Positions 26,310-37,848 of a stretch of DNA of 64,000 bases are shown piece after piece. Position 1 is the first letter of the stretch, and the number at the start of each line of letters is the position of its first letter. Made by a program: the position numbers and the translations under genes. Under the pieces are notes generated by a model that worked only from the letters and a program-made list of their open reading frames with translations, did no database searches and was not told where the DNA came from. Source of the stretch: Pseudomonas poae (GTDB lineage Bacteria; Pseudomonadota; Gammaproteobacteria; Pseudomonadales; Pseudomonadaceae); NCBI GenBank assembly GCA_028869255.1, contig CP110972.1, positions 6,733,315 to 6,797,314 on the forward strand. Direction: 5' to 3'.

Positions 26310-26402
26310 AATGTGGGAGCGGGCTTGCTCGCGAAAGCGGTAGTTCAGTCACAGATGTATTGACTGATACTCCGCATTCGCGAGCAAGCCCGCTCCCACA
26401 TT
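26310..26402. repeat. REP doublet (REPIN-like) 1
   Basis: Two REP-type palindromes in inverted orientation: a 26-bp arm at 26310-26335 and its perfect reverse complement at 26377-26402, with core GTGGGAGCGGGCTTGCTCGC. A secondary inverted pair TCAGTCA/TGACTGA lies between. The same core recurs at 37263-37351. Characteristic of the P. fluorescens group, mobilised by RAYT transposases elsewhere in such genomes. Confidence 0.88.
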
Positions 26403-26423
26403 CAGATGGGTGTTGCTCGCGGG

Positions 26424-29369
26424 TTACTCCGCATCCAGGTGCATTGGGGTCACAACACGGCCATCCTTCTCGGCCTGCCCCAGGTTGGCATCGATGAAGT
26501 ACACCCGATCATCTTCCAACTGCCCCTTGTCCACCAGGTAATCCTTGATGGTACTGGCTCGGTCCTGGCCCAGTTGGCGCAGCAGTACGTCACTGGCACT
26601 CCAGAATTTGATCACCCCCTCACGCAGTTTCGCGGAGCGATCATCGCTGCTCAGGTCTTTCCATTCCGCCGGAGGTTGCTGTTTCAGGCGGGTGCGGTAG
26701 ATGCCTTCGAGCAAGGGGGCCTTTTCCTTCTCGGGCACCACCAGCAACGACGCCTGGGCCGGGACCTTGTCGCCACGGCGCTGAAGGATCTTGTAGTAGT
26801 TGTATTGGTATTCACGCTCCAGGCGCTCTGCGGCCAGGAATGGCCCGTCGCTGCTGGCCGCTGCCGTGCCTTCGATTTCCAGGCGCAGGGTAGGGCGCTC
26901 TTTCAGCGCTTTGGCCAGGGTGTTCAGGGCGCCTTCGGCGTCTTTGTTCAATTCGCTTGAGCCCGCCGCGAACGACACATTACCCAAGTCCTCCGAGCCC
27001 CCGCCGGTCACCAGCCCGCCGATAAACTTGAAGGGCGCCGTCGCCGCACGCACCACCAGATTACGCAGGGTCTGCCACACAATCGGCATCACGCTGAATT
27101 GCGGGTTATTCAGGTCGCCGGTCACCGGCAGTTCAAGGGAGATTTTACCGTCGGAGTCCTTGAGCAAGGCGATTGCCAGGCGAATCGGCAAATCCACCGC
27201 ATCGGCACTGTCGACCTTCTCACCCAGTTGCAACTGTTCGATCACGACCTTGTTTTCAGCCTTCAATTGGCCTTTGGTAATCACATAGTGCAGGTCAAGG
27301 TTGAGACGGCCCTTGCGGATACGAAAGCCTGCAAATTTGCCGGAGTACGGGGTCAATGTCGTCAGTTCGACCCGTTTGAAACTGGTGGCGATATCCAGCG
27401 CCGCCATCGGGTCAAACGGGTTCACGCTGCCTTTGATCGTCACGGGCGCATAGCGATCCACCTTGCCCTTGATGTCGACACTGGCCGGTTTGGCCTGGCG
27501 ACTGTCAATGGTGCCGATCTGCCCGTTGAGCTGTTGGATCGCCGTGGCGAAGTTAGGCGTAAGGCTGAAGTCGGCGAAGTTGGCCGAGCCGTCGTTGATC
27601 GCAATCTGCCCGATATGAATGCCCAGGGGCTTGTCTTTACTGGCGGCGGGCTTGGCCGCCGATTTGGCGCCACTGTCGGGCGGCTGTGGGATCAGCAGGT
27701 CATCGACGTTGGTGGTGCGATCGTCGTTGATCATAAAGCGCGCATACGGCTGCAGCAGGTTGACCTTGTCGATCGACAGGCTATCGCCGTGCTGATAATT
27801 CACGCCTTCCAGCACCAGGCGTTGCCACTTGAGGAAGTCGCGGGTCTTGAGGGTGTCGAGGGTATGCAACTGGTCCACCTGGGCCCGGCCGGTTACCTGG
27901 AGCTTCAGAGGGGCGGTGCTTTTGAGGTTCACATCCAGGTTGCTGCCGAGCATGCCGCTACGCAGTTCCAGGCGGATAAACGGGCTGATATAAGCCTGCG
28001 CAACCCGCAAGTCGATATCCTGGGTGTTCACTTTGAGCTTGGCGCTGACCGGGTTGAGGTTGACCTCGCCGGTCGCCTGGATCTTGCCTTGCTTGCCCAG
28101 GCCGGTATCGATCTTGAGGGCGAAGGGGCTCTGGTTGAGGCTGTCGAAGTTCTGCAGGTCGACATTCAGCGGGCCCAGCTCCAGTGCCACGGCCGGGTTC
28201 ACCGCACGGTCAGCCAGGTGCACTTGGTAGTTGCGCAGTTGCACATCCTTGAGCAGCACTTGCCACGGCTTGCTGGGCGCGGCGGGTGCAGGTTTCGGCG
28301 AATCGGCGGTGGCCGGCGCGGTGGCGGGCTCCGGTGCCGTGGCCGGTTTGGCCGGCTGGCTGGCGAACAGTTTTTGCCAGTCGAGTTGGCCGTCGGTTTC
28401 ACGGGCGGCCCAGGTTTCCAGTTTGTTGCTGCGGATCTTGCCGACCACCACCTGCTGCTTGGCCAGGTCGACGCTGGTCTCGCTGACGTCCAGTCGCTCC
28501 AGGCGCACCAATGGGCGGCCATCCGGCGCCTTGATGGCGAACGGCGCGATGCTGGCGGCGGTGTTGGTCAGGTTCAGTTCGGTCTCTTTGGCGAGGCTGA
28601 ATGTGTACTCGGTGCTGAAGTTGAGCACGCCGTCCTCAAGCACCAGCGGCAGAGCGTCACGTACATACGGCCACCAGGCTTTCATCTTGCCGTCGGTGAC
28701 TTTCAGGGTGCCTTTGGAGGTGATCGGCACCAGGCTGACATTGCCTTTCCAGTCGATCTGGCCACCTTCCGGACCAGCCGCGACCAAGGTCATGTCGGCA
28801 TTGTCTTCGGGCAACGTGCTGAGGTTTTTCAGTTCGAAGTCGAGTTTGTCGTAGAGGAATTCGATCGGCTCGCTGGGGCGCAGATCCTGGAAATGCACAT
28901 AACCGCCCGCCAGCTTGATGCTGTCGATGCGCAGCGGGAACGGTTTGGCATCGGGGTCGGCCGGGGTCGGTTCACTCGGCGGCAGCTTGAACAGTTGCGC
29001 CAGGTTCAATTGGCCGGATTTGTCGAACCGCAGCTCGGTCTTCGGCTGGTCCAGTTGTACATCGGCCAGGTGCAGGGCGCGGGTCCAGAGACTGTCGATT
29101 TGCAGGTTGGCGTAGAGGCGCTCGAAACCCACCTGTTCCTTGCCAGGCTCACCGATCTTCAGGCCCCACAGGGTCACTTCCAGGCTGAACGGGTTGAGCT
29201 CGATGCGCTCGATCCGAGCCGGCACCGTGGCGTAATTGGCCAGTTGTTGGTTGGCAATGCGAAGGGCGATGCCCGGCAGAATCAGAAAGCCCAGCAAGCT
29301 GTACAGAGCAAGTGCGGTCAACAGGGCGCCAGCGGCGCGAATCAATCCTTTGGGCATGGGTGACGCCAT
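26424..29369 (-). CDS. Large DUF748 (AsmA-like) envelope protein
   Basis: 981 residues. An N-terminal hydrophobic segment (about residues 9-33) anchors it in the inner membrane; the rest is periplasmic. Repeated beta-rich DUF748 units, a Pro/Ala-rich linker (APEPATAPATADSPKPAPAAP) in the middle, and an OmpA-like segment (VSFAAGSSELNKDAEGALNTLAKALKERPTLRLEIEG) near the C-terminus. The family resembles AsmA/YhdP bridge-like proteins implicated in envelope homeostasis; the actual function here is unknown. The ATG at 29357 is an alternative start. Upstream genes run in the same direction. Confidence 0.9.
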   Translation of the reverse strand: MASPMPKGLIRAAGALLTALALYSLLGFLILPGIALRIANQQLANYATVPARIERIELNPFSLEVTLWGLKIGEPGKEQVGFERLYANLQIDSLWTRALHLADVQLDQPKTELRFDKSGQLNLAQLFKLPPSEPTPADPDAKPFPLRIDSIKLAGGYVHFQDLRPSEPIEFLYDKLDFELKNLSTLPEDNADMTLVAAGPEGGQIDWKGNVSLVPITSKGTLKVTDGKMKAWWPYVRDALPLVLEDGVLNFSTEYTFSLAKETELNLTNTAASIAPFAIKAPDGRPLVRLERLDVSETSVDLAKQQVVVGKIRSNKLETWAARETDGQLDWQKLFASQPAKPATAPEPATAPATADSPKPAPAAPSKPWQVLLKDVQLRNYQVHLADRAVNPAVALELGPLNVDLQNFDSLNQSPFALKIDTGLGKQGKIQATGEVNLNPVSAKLKVNTQDIDLRVAQAYISPFIRLELRSGMLGSNLDVNLKSTAPLKLQVTGRAQVDQLHTLDTLKTRDFLKWQRLVLEGVNYQHGDSLSIDKVNLLQPYARFMINDDRTTNVDDLLIPQPPDSGAKSAAKPAASKDKPLGIHIGQIAINDGSANFADFSLTPNFATAIQQLNGQIGTIDSRQAKPASVDIKGKVDRYAPVTIKGSVNPFDPMAALDIATSFKRVELTTLTPYSGKFAGFRIRKGRLNLDLHYVITKGQLKAENKVVIEQLQLGEKVDSADAVDLPIRLAIALLKDSDGKISLELPVTGDLNNPQFSVMPIVWQTLRNLVVRAATAPFKFIGGLVTGGGSEDLGNVSFAAGSSELNKDAEGALNTLAKALKERPTLRLEIEGTAAASSDGPFLAAERLEREYQYNYYKILQRRGDKVPAQASLLVVPEKEKAPLLEGIYRTRLKQQPPAEWKDLSSDDRSAKLREGVIKFWSASDVLLRQLGQDRASTIKDYLVDKGQLEDDRVYFIDANLGQAEKDGRVVTPMHLDAE

Positions 29370-29444
29370 CTATGTCGAACGAGAGTGCCTTGGAGTATGG
29401 CACGGGATTTCGGTTCCGAAGTGCTGGGCTGTTTGGGAAAAGCC

Positions 29445-30461
29445 CTACAGCTGCAGGATCAGGGTTTTCAGCGGAGGCTGTTGATCCTGCGAAGGAAAGT
29501 CGGCGCCAGGCGTCATGATTTGCCAGTCGCGTACCGGGCGCCCGGCTTTCTCTGCGCAGCGCAAAACTTGCTCGCGCCAGTCGTCCATGCTGACTTTTGC
29601 CAGGTTGTTGCAGCAGATCAGCACGCCATTGTCGGCGGTGGCGAGTAGCGCGGGCTTGAGCAGGCTCTGGTAGTCACGCAGCAGGTCGACCGTGCCGAAT
29701 GCGCTCTTGGCCCAGGCCGGAGGGTCGAGTAACACCAAGTCATATTGACGTTGCTCCAGGCGCGGATAGCTCGGCAACTTCTGGCCGCGCCGCTGGGTGA
29801 TCGGCAGGCCGGCCAATTGGCGAATCGCCGGGAAGTAGTCGGACTGCACAAACTCCATGCTGGGCAGCTGTGGGTTGAGCAGGCCGTTCTCACGGCCGAC
29901 CGCCAGGTTGCCTTCGGCGAAGTCCAGGTTGCACACCTCACGTGCGCCACCGGCAGCCGCGCTCAGGCCCACGCCACAGGTGTAGGCGAACAGGTTCAGC
30001 ACGCTTTTACCGGCACTGTGGTCCTTGACCCAGCCACGGGTGTTGCGCAGGTCGAGGAACAGCAGCGGGTCCTGCCCGGCATGCCGCCCACGCACGCGGT
30101 AATTGAGCCCCCACTCGTGGCCAACCAGGTCATCCAATGCGGCGGGTTCGGCGCGGTACACCGTGTCTTCGCGGTCGATGCGCGAGTTGCCGCGAGAGCG
30201 GTCGTTGTACACCGGCAGCAGTTCCAGGCCCAGGTGTTGGTTGACCTGTTGATGCAGCGCCAACAGGTCGGCGGTTTCCAGGCTCTGGTGGAAGCTCTGC
30301 ACCAGCAGTTGCGGGCCGTAGCGGTCGATGGTCAGGCCGCCGGCGCCTTCCTGGCTGCCGTGGAACAGCCGATAGCAATCGGTGCCCTGGGCATGCAGCT
30401 CGTTAAGCAGGTCTTGGCGTTGATCGAGGGCGGCGCGCAGCGCCTGATTCAGGGAAGACAT
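29445..30461 (-). CDS. Class I SAM-dependent methyltransferase (RlmI/RlmK-like)
   Basis: 338 residues. Rossmann methyltransferase domain with the SAM-binding VLNLFAYTCGVGLSAAAGGA and the catalytic-loop motif LVLLDPPAWAKS, as in 23S rRNA methyltransferases of the RlmI/RlmK type. The N-terminal part (YRLFHGSQEGAGGLTIDRYGP) matches the RNA-binding segment of that family, without a full PUA domain. The target base cannot be assigned from sequence. Sits alone between the DUF2236 and DUF748 genes on the same strand. Confidence 0.88.
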   Translation of the reverse strand: MSSLNQALRAALDQRQDLLNELHAQGTDCYRLFHGSQEGAGGLTIDRYGPQLLVQSFHQSLETADLLALHQQVNQHLGLELLPVYNDRSRGNSRIDREDTVYRAEPAALDDLVGHEWGLNYRVRGRHAGQDPLLFLDLRNTRGWVKDHSAGKSVLNLFAYTCGVGLSAAAGGAREVCNLDFAEGNLAVGRENGLLNPQLPSMEFVQSDYFPAIRQLAGLPITQRRGQKLPSYPRLEQRQYDLVLLDPPAWAKSAFGTVDLLRDYQSLLKPALLATADNGVLICCNNLAKVSMDDWREQVLRCAEKAGRPVRDWQIMTPGADFPSQDQQPPLKTLILQL

Positions 30462-30527
30462 GGAGCGCGCCTTGCTAAGTAATGGGGGGCAATTTGGGCG
30501 CGGAGTTTAACAGCTATGGGCGCCGGC

Positions 30528-31397
30528 CTACATCAACCCCATCCGCCGATGGGCGCGCTGCACCGAACCATTGCGCATCGCCCAGCGCAGCAGTGGCGCG
30601 CTGCGTTTGACCCCGGCGCGGATCATCTGGCGTTGCAGCGGGCTCTGGTGCTGTTCGAGCATGGCGCTTGCCCAGTCGGGCAGGAGGTCGATTCCGGCTT
30701 GCATCATCAGCGCGCCAAAAGGCTTGGCCAGGTGGCTGGGCGCGGGTGCATTGAGCAGCAGGCGCACTACCTCGCGGCTGCGCTCGTCGCACAGCAGTTG
30801 TGGGCGAATACGTGCCAGATAATCCGCAATTTCCTGCCGCGAGCGTGGCACATGCCGCGCCCCGAGCCGTTCGGCCACCAGGGCGATTTCGCTGTAGTAA
30901 CGATCCTGGTCCCCACCCGAGAGGTGCGGGTTGCGATAGCGCAGGTGCGCCGCGAGGAAATTGCTGACCTCCGCCACATGCACCCAGGTCAGCAGGTCCG
31001 GGTCGCTGGCCGCGTACGCTCGGCCATCCGGCGCATGCCCGACCACCTGCAGGTGAATGGTGCGCACTTTTTCGATCAGCCACTCGGCGTCCTTGCGCGA
31101 GCCGAAGGTGGTGCCGGAAATAAACTGCGAGGTACGCCGCAGACGCCCGAGCATGTCCTGACGGAAATTCGAGTGGTCCCACACGCCCGCCAGAGCCAGC
31201 GGGTGCAAGGCTTGCAGCATCAAGGCGCTGATGCCGCCGATAAGCATGCTGCTGAAGTCGCCATGCACCTGCCAACTGACCGAGTCCGGCCCGAACAGGC
31301 CCGGGTCGCCCTTGGGATTTTCCAGGTCCAGTTGGCCCAGCGACAGGCCGGTCAGGCTCATCAACTGGGTTTCGATACGGCTGCGGATAAATTCCAT
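30528..31397 (-). CDS. DUF2236 protein (MpaB-like oxygenase family)
   Basis: 289 residues, all-helical. Family signature segments are visible: DSVSWQVHGDFSSMLIGGISALMLQALHPLALAGVWDHS, SRKDAEWLIEKVRTIHLQVVG, and DPDLLTWVHVAEVSNFLAAH with conserved His and Asp residues, as in rubber oxygenase Lcp/MpaB relatives that bind haem. It lies 17 bp downstream of acs on the same strand, so may be read through from it. Biochemical function unknown. Confidence 0.85.
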   Translation of the reverse strand: MEFIRSRIETQLMSLTGLSLGQLDLENPKGDPGLFGPDSVSWQVHGDFSSMLIGGISALMLQALHPLALAGVWDHSNFRQDMLGRLRRTSQFISGTTFGSRKDAEWLIEKVRTIHLQVVGHAPDGRAYAASDPDLLTWVHVAEVSNFLAAHLRYRNPHLSGGDQDRYYSEIALVAERLGARHVPRSRQEIADYLARIRPQLLCDERSREVVRLLLNAPAPSHLAKPFGALMMQAGIDLLPDWASAMLEQHQSPLQRQMIRAGVKRSAPLLRWAMRNGSVQRAHRRMGLM

Positions 31398-31414
31398 GGC
31401 GACTCAGGGGCGTC

Positions 31415-33352
<1,938 letters not shown>

Positions 33353-33358
33353 GAGCGG

Positions 33359-33372
33359 TCCTTATTCTTGTT
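33359..33372 (-). promoter_or_regulatory. Hfq/Crc catabolite motif on the acs ribosome-binding site
   Basis: Read on the reverse strand, AACAAGAATAAGGA: three overlapping AAnAA steps run straight into the Shine-Dalgarno AAGGA, seven bases before the acs ATG. AAnAAnAA at a ribosome site is the known binding pattern for Hfq/Crc translational repression in Pseudomonas. Confidence 0.65.
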
Positions 33373-33414
33373 TTGGGGACAAGTCATAAAGATGCACGCT
33401 GTGAGGGGAGGTTC

Positions 33415-33444
33415 AAGGCCAACGTCCAAACGGACGTTGGCCTT
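33415..33444 (-). terminator. Hairpin between pgi and acs
   Basis: Perfect 13-bp stem (arm AAGGCCAACGTCC) with a four-base loop, 12 bp after the pgi stop. No T tract follows, so termination may be weak or factor-dependent. Confidence 0.55.
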
Positions 33445-33456
33445 GATGAACCAGCT

Positions 33457-35121
33457 TCAGCCGCGGTGACGACCGCGGAAGTAGTTGATCAGGCCCTGGG
33501 TCGACGCATCGTCGGCCAGGGTTTCTTCGGCACCGGTCAGGCGGTTGTAGACGCCCTTGCCCAGCTCTTTACCCAGCTCCACGCCCCATTGGTCGAAGGC
33601 ATTGATGCCCCAGATCACGCTCTGTACGAACACTTTGTGTTCATACATCGCCACCAGTGCGCCCAGACGGCGCGGGCTGATGCGCTCCACCACGATGGTG
33701 TTGCTCGGACGGTTGCCCGGGATCACCTTGTGCGGTGCCAGCTTCTGCACCTCGGCTTCCGGCAGGCCCTTCTCGCGCAGTTCGGCTTCGGCTTCGCTGC
33801 GGGTCTTGCCGAGCATCAGCGCCTGGCTTTGGGACAGGCAGTTGGCGTACAGCCATTGGTGATGGTCGGACACCGGGTTGAAGCTGACGATTGGCACGAT
33901 AAAGTCGGCCGGGATCAGTTGGGTCCCCTGGTGCAGCAACTGGTGGTAGGCGTGCTGACCGTTGCAGCCTACGCCGCCCCAGATCACCGGGCCGGTATCG
34001 GTGGACACCGGTGTACCGTCCTGACGCACGCTTTTGCCGTTGGACTCCATGTCCAGCTGTTGCAAGTGTTTGGTGATGTTACGCAAATAGTGGTCGTACG
34101 GCAGGATCGCATGGCTCTGCGCGCCCCAGAAGTTGCCGTACCACACGCCCAGCAAGCCCAACAGCACCGGCATGTTGGCCTCGAACGGGGCGTTCTGGAA
34201 ATGCTGGTCCATGGTGTAGGCACCGGACAGCAGTTCCTTGAAGTTGGACATGCCGATCGCCAGGGCAATCGGCAAGCCGATGGCCGACCACAGCGAGTAG
34301 CGGCCGCCGACCCAGTCCCACATCGGGAAGATGTTTTCTTCGCGGATACCGAAGGCCACGGCTGCCGCGTTGTTGCTCGATACGGCGATAAAGTGGCGGT
34401 ACAGCTCGGCTTCCGAGCCACCCTGGGCCAGGTACCAGGCGCGGGCGGCCTGAGCGTTTTTCAGGGTTTCGAGGGTGTTGAAGGATTTCGACGAGACGAT
34501 AAACAACGTGGTCTCGGCGCGCAGCTTCATGGTCAGTTCGTGGAACTCACTGCCGTCGATATTCGCCAGGTAGTGGCAGCGCACGCCTTTATGGGCGTAG
34601 GACAGCAGTGCTTCAGAGACCAGCTCCGGGCCGAGGAACGAGCCACCGATGCCGATGTTCACCACGTCGGTGATCGGCTTCTCGGTGTAGCCACGCCACA
34701 GGCCATCGTGGATGCGGCCCACGAGGTCGGTGATCTGGTTCAGCACCTTGTGCACGTCGGGCATGATGTTCACGCCGTTGACCGACAGCTTGTCACCCAC
34801 CGGGCGGCGCAGTGCGGTGTGCAGGGCAGGGCGGCCTTCGGAGGAGTTGACCGGCTCGCCGGCGTACAGGGCGTCGATGGCGCCTTTAAGATTCACTTCC
34901 TTGGCCAGGCCCACGAGCAGGTCGCGGGTTTCGCGGGTGATCAGGTTTTTCGAATAATCGAGGAAAAGTCCGCAGCTGCTCAAGGTGAATTGGGAAAAAC
35001 GCTGAGGATCGGCATTGAACGCGTCGCGCATGCTGAAATCCTGCATGGCTTGGCGATGTTGATTGAGCGCTTGCCAGGCGGGCAGAGCGGTAACGTCATG
35101 AGGGGTGCGGTAGTACGCCAT
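33457..35121 (-). CDS. pgi: Glucose-6-phosphate isomerase
   Basis: Interconverts glucose-6-P and fructose-6-P. 554 residues. Signatures [18 protein letters not shown], the SKSFNT loop, the [16 protein letters not shown] motif and the C-terminal [11 protein letters not shown] are intact. ATG 35121 ([11 protein letters not shown]) follows AAAGGAAA; frame extension upstream adds a non-conserved basic stretch. In P. aeruginosa panD lies between panC and pgi; here the 227-bp gap has no such gene. Confidence 0.97.
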   Translation of the reverse strand: MAYYRTPHDVTALPAWQALNQHRQAMQDFSMRDAFNADPQRFSQFTLSSCGLFLDYSKNLITRETRDLLVGLAKEVNLKGAIDALYAGEPVNSSEGRPALHTALRRPVGDKLSVNGVNIMPDVHKVLNQITDLVGRIHDGLWRGYTEKPITDVVNIGIGGSFLGPELVSEALLSYAHKGVRCHYLANIDGSEFHELTMKLRAETTLFIVSSKSFNTLETLKNAQAARAWYLAQGGSEAELYRHFIAVSSNNAAAVAFGIREENIFPMWDWVGGRYSLWSAIGLPIALAIGMSNFKELLSGAYTMDQHFQNAPFEANMPVLLGLLGVWYGNFWGAQSHAILPYDHYLRNITKHLQQLDMESNGKSVRQDGTPVSTDTGPVIWGGVGCNGQHAYHQLLHQGTQLIPADFIVPIVSFNPVSDHHQWLYANCLSQSQALMLGKTRSEAEAELREKGLPEAEVQKLAPHKVIPGNRPSNTIVVERISPRRLGALVAMYEHKVFVQSVIWGINAFDQWGVELGKELGKGVYNRLTGAEETLADDASTQGLINYFRGRHRG

Positions 35122-35283
35122 CGCTGCGGGTTTCCTTTTATTACGGGGACTGCCTTTAGGACACTTCAAAGCCCGGAACGTCCAGTCTTTCATCAAGGGC
35201 TGGGTTCCGAACAGCGCTAACCATAGCGCAGGCCGATTACATTAAACCTAGCGTGTCGATATGTCTTGGCTTTGTCTGCGCTT

Positions 35284-35314
35284 GTGCCGGTACTTTTTTA
35301 TACCGGCACTTTTT
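35284..35314 (+). terminator. Terminator-like hairpin in the pgi-panC gap
   Basis: GTGCCGGTA (35284-35292) pairs with TACCGGCAC (35301-35309), followed by five Ts on the + strand. Both flanking genes are on the - strand, where the hairpin has no trailing Us, so its orientation is unexpected. Confidence 0.5.
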
Positions 35315-35348
35315 ATACCTGCACAGAAAGCAGGGCAACAGGCGGGGG

Positions 35349-36197
35349 TCAGAGGTTCAGATGCAGGTTGTCGATGAGGCGGGTAGCGCCCAGGTAGGCA
35401 GCGACCAGGATCACCACGTCGCGGTCCTCGGCGGTGGCCGGGCGCAGGTGCACGCCCTGGCGCACTTCGAGGTAGTCCAGGCGCAACCCGGCGGCTTCGA
35501 TCTGCCGGACCTGTTCGGCGCGCAGCGTGGCGAAGTCGCGGTCACCGCCTTTGATAGCGGCGGCAATCTGGCTGAGGCTGCGGTACAGCACCGGCGCGAT
35601 GGCCCGTTGCTCCTCGGTGAGGTAGCCGTTGCGCGACGACAGCGCCAGGCCGTCATCGGCGCGCACGGTCGGTTCCCCGATGATCTGGATCGGCATGTTC
35701 AGGTCATGGACCATGGCGCGAATCACCGCCAGTTGCTGATAGTCCTTCTGGCCAAACACGGCCATGTCCGGCTGGACCATGTTGAACAACTTGCTGACCA
35801 CCGTCGCCACCCCTTCAAAGTGCCCGGGACGGCTGGCGCCGCACAGGCCTTCGGAGAGCAGGGGCACGCTGACGCGGGTTTGGGTGGCCATGCCGCCGGG
35901 GTACATCTCCTCGACGGTGGGCGCGAACAACAGGTTGCAGCCGGCTTGCAGGAGCTTTTCCTGGTCGGCGGCCAGGGTGCGCGGGTATTTGTCCAGGTCT
36001 TCGCCGGCGCCAAATTGCAGCGGGTTGACGAAGATGCTGGCCACCACGAAGTCCGCCTGTTGCGCGGCCTTGGTCACCAGTGTGGCGTGGCCGCTGTGCA
36101 GGTTGCCCATGGTGGGCACAAAGCCGATGCGCTTACCGGCGCTGCGGGCGTGGGCGACGGCGGAGCGCAGTTCGCGCAGGGTTTTTACAGTGTTCAT
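35349..36197 (-). CDS. panC: Pantoate-beta-alanine ligase (pantothenate synthetase)
   Basis: ATP-dependent joining of pantoate and beta-alanine, last step of pantothenate synthesis. 282 residues. [15 protein letters not shown] carries the HxGH nucleotide motif, FVNPLQFG follows, GQKDYQQL is present, and the KMSKS-like LSSRNGYL binds ATP. The start overlaps the end of panB by four bases, so the two are translationally coupled. Confidence 0.97.
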   Translation of the reverse strand: MNTVKTLRELRSAVAHARSAGKRIGFVPTMGNLHSGHATLVTKAAQQADFVVASIFVNPLQFGAGEDLDKYPRTLAADQEKLLQAGCNLLFAPTVEEMYPGGMATQTRVSVPLLSEGLCGASRPGHFEGVATVVSKLFNMVQPDMAVFGQKDYQQLAVIRAMVHDLNMPIQIIGEPTVRADDGLALSSRNGYLTEEQRAIAPVLYRSLSQIAAAIKGGDRDFATLRAEQVRQIEAAGLRLDYLEVRQGVHLRPATAEDRDVVILVAAYLGATRLIDNLHLNL

Positions 36198-36994
36198 GCA
36201 GAGAATCCGTGTTCGGCGCCCGGGAAGGTCACGCCTTTGACTTCAGCGACGTAGGCACTCAATGCAGCGTGGATGCTGTCTTGGCCGGCCATGAAGTTTT
36301 TCACGAACTTCGGCGCACGGCCGGTCAGCGACAGGCCGAGCATGTCGTGCACCACCAGCACCTGGCCATCGGTGGCCGAGCCCGCACCAATCCCGATCAC
36401 CGGCACTTTAACGGCCTGGGTGATTTCTGCCGCCAGTTCGCTCGGTACACATTCGAGCAGGATCATGGCGGCGCCAGCCTGTTCCAGGGCGATGGCATCG
36501 GCGCGCATCTGGCGCGCCTGGGCTTCGTTGCGGCCCTGAACCTTGTAGCCGCCGAGGATGTTCACCGACTGCGGCGTGAGGCCCATGTGCACACACACCG
36601 GCACGCCGCGCTCAGCCAGCAGCCGGATCGACTCGGCGAGCCACACGGCGCCTTCCACTTTGATCATGTGGGCACCGGCTTGCATCAGTTTGCCGGCGTT
36701 CTGAAAGGTCTGTTCAACCGTTGCGTAACCCATGAACGGCAGGTCGGCGATGATAAACGCACTGTCGTTACCGCGTTTGACGCTGGCGGTGTGGTACGCA
36801 AGTTCATCGGTGGTCACGGGCAGGGTGCTGTCATTCCCTTGAAGAACCATGCCCAGTGAGTCGCCCACCAGCAGCACCTCGACCCCGGCCTGGCAGCTGG
36901 CGTGGGCGAAGGTGGCGTCATAGCAGGTCAGCATGGCGATTTTTTCACCTTTGAGCTTCATGCTCTGCAAGGTGGTCAGGGTAATGTCTGGCAT
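36194..36994 (-). CDS. panB: 3-methyl-2-oxobutanoate hydroxymethyltransferase
   Basis: First committed step to pantoate, using methylenetetrahydrofolate. 266 residues, TIM barrel with [45 protein letters not shown] and [14 protein letters not shown]. First gene of panB-panC. Confidence 0.97.
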   Translation of the reverse strand: MPDITLTTLQSMKLKGEKIAMLTCYDATFAHASCQAGVEVLLVGDSLGMVLQGNDSTLPVTTDELAYHTASVKRGNDSAFIIADLPFMGYATVEQTFQNAGKLMQAGAHMIKVEGAVWLAESIRLLAERGVPVCVHMGLTPQSVNILGGYKVQGRNEAQARQMRADAIALEQAGAAMILLECVPSELAAEITQAVKVPVIGIGAGSATDGQVLVVHDMLGLSLTGRAPKFVKNFMAGQDSIHAALSAYVAEVKGVTFPGAEHGFSA

Positions 36995-37262
36995 GAAAAG
37001 GGTCCTCGTTCAGGCGCTTGGAAACAGCGAGTAACGCGCGTGAGTCTTCGTTTTATACAGGCGCACCGTCTTGAGAGCAGTGCTTATAAGGCCTGGATTG
37101 CGCCCTTCAGCGCCGGGTTGGCGGCAGCGGGACGCCTATAGTCGTGATGAGGACACGGGAAGTCAATTGCATGTGTTACCGCATTGTTACGCGTGGGGTG
37201 TTACCTCGGTAACTGATGCGATTCAGCCGTATAGGCAGCTTGTCGAGGCTGTGGTGGTCCAG

Positions 37263-37351
37263 TGTGGGAGCGGGCTTGCTCGCGAATACGGTGGGTCAGT
37301 CACTGGATATGTTTCTGATACACCGTATTCGCGAGCAAGCCCGCTCCCACA
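37263..37351. repeat. REP doublet (REPIN-like) 2
   Basis: A perfect inverted repeat with 31-bp arms (37263-37293 and 37321-37351) sharing the core GTGGGAGCGGGCTTGCTCGC with the element at 26310-26402. It occupies most of the usable space in the 366-bp gap between panB and folK (36995-37360), where I see no gene. Confidence 0.88.
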
Positions 37352-37360
37352 TTGACCGAG

Positions 37361-37846
37361 TCAGACTGCTGGAAGACGTTCCAGGCCAACAAACGGGCAG
37401 GCTGTCAGCAGCTCGCTGAGCGTTTGACCGTCTGGCAGGCGCAGGTCGGCGGGCGCCAGTTCTGCAAGGGGATAAAGCACAAAAGCCCTCAGGTGCATCT
37501 GGTAGTGGGGCACCTTGAGGCGCGGTTCGTCGATCAGGCGGTCGCCAAACAGCAGGATATCCAGGTCCAGGGTGCGTGGGCCCCAACGCTCCAGGCGTTC
37601 GCGGCCCTGGTCGTTTTCGATGGCTTGCAGGGCATCCAGCAGTTCCAGCGGCGCAAGGTGGCTGTCGAGGGCGGCCACCGCGTTGGTGTAGCGCGGTTGG
37701 CCCGCAAGCAGGGAATCACTTTGATAGAAGGCCGACACACCGGCGAGGGTGGTGCCGGGCAATTGCGCGAGCGCCTCGACGGCACTGCGCAACTGCTGAT
37801 CCGGGGCAGCGAGGTTGCTGCCCATGCCAATGTAGATGCGTTCCAC
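37361..37846 (-). CDS. folK: 2-amino-4-hydroxy-6-hydroxymethyldihydropteridine pyrophosphokinase
   Basis: Transfers pyrophosphate to hydroxymethyldihydropterin, the step before FolP. 161 residues. Conserved YIGMGSNLAAPDQQL, RYTNAVAAL, and WGPRTLDLDILLFGD with the two metal-binding Asp residues. GTG start two bases after the pcnB stop; pcnB-folK is the usual proteobacterial pairing. Confidence 0.96.
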   Translation of the reverse strand: MERIYIGMGSNLAAPDQQLRSAVEALAQLPGTTLAGVSAFYQSDSLLAGQPRYTNAVAALDSHLAPLELLDALQAIENDQGRERLERWGPRTLDLDILLFGDRLIDEPRLKVPHYQMHLRAFVLYPLAELAPADLRLPDGQTLSELLTACPFVGLERLPAV

Positions 37847-37848
37847 GT

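Noticed and set aside
27099..29363. A 754-codon + strand frame inside the DUF748 gene
   Set aside because: Antisense shadow; the - strand frame has a membrane anchor, DUF748 units and an OmpA-like end.
33373..35220. A 615-codon frame antisense to pgi
   Set aside because: pgi is certain on the opposite strand; the antisense translation shows no motif.
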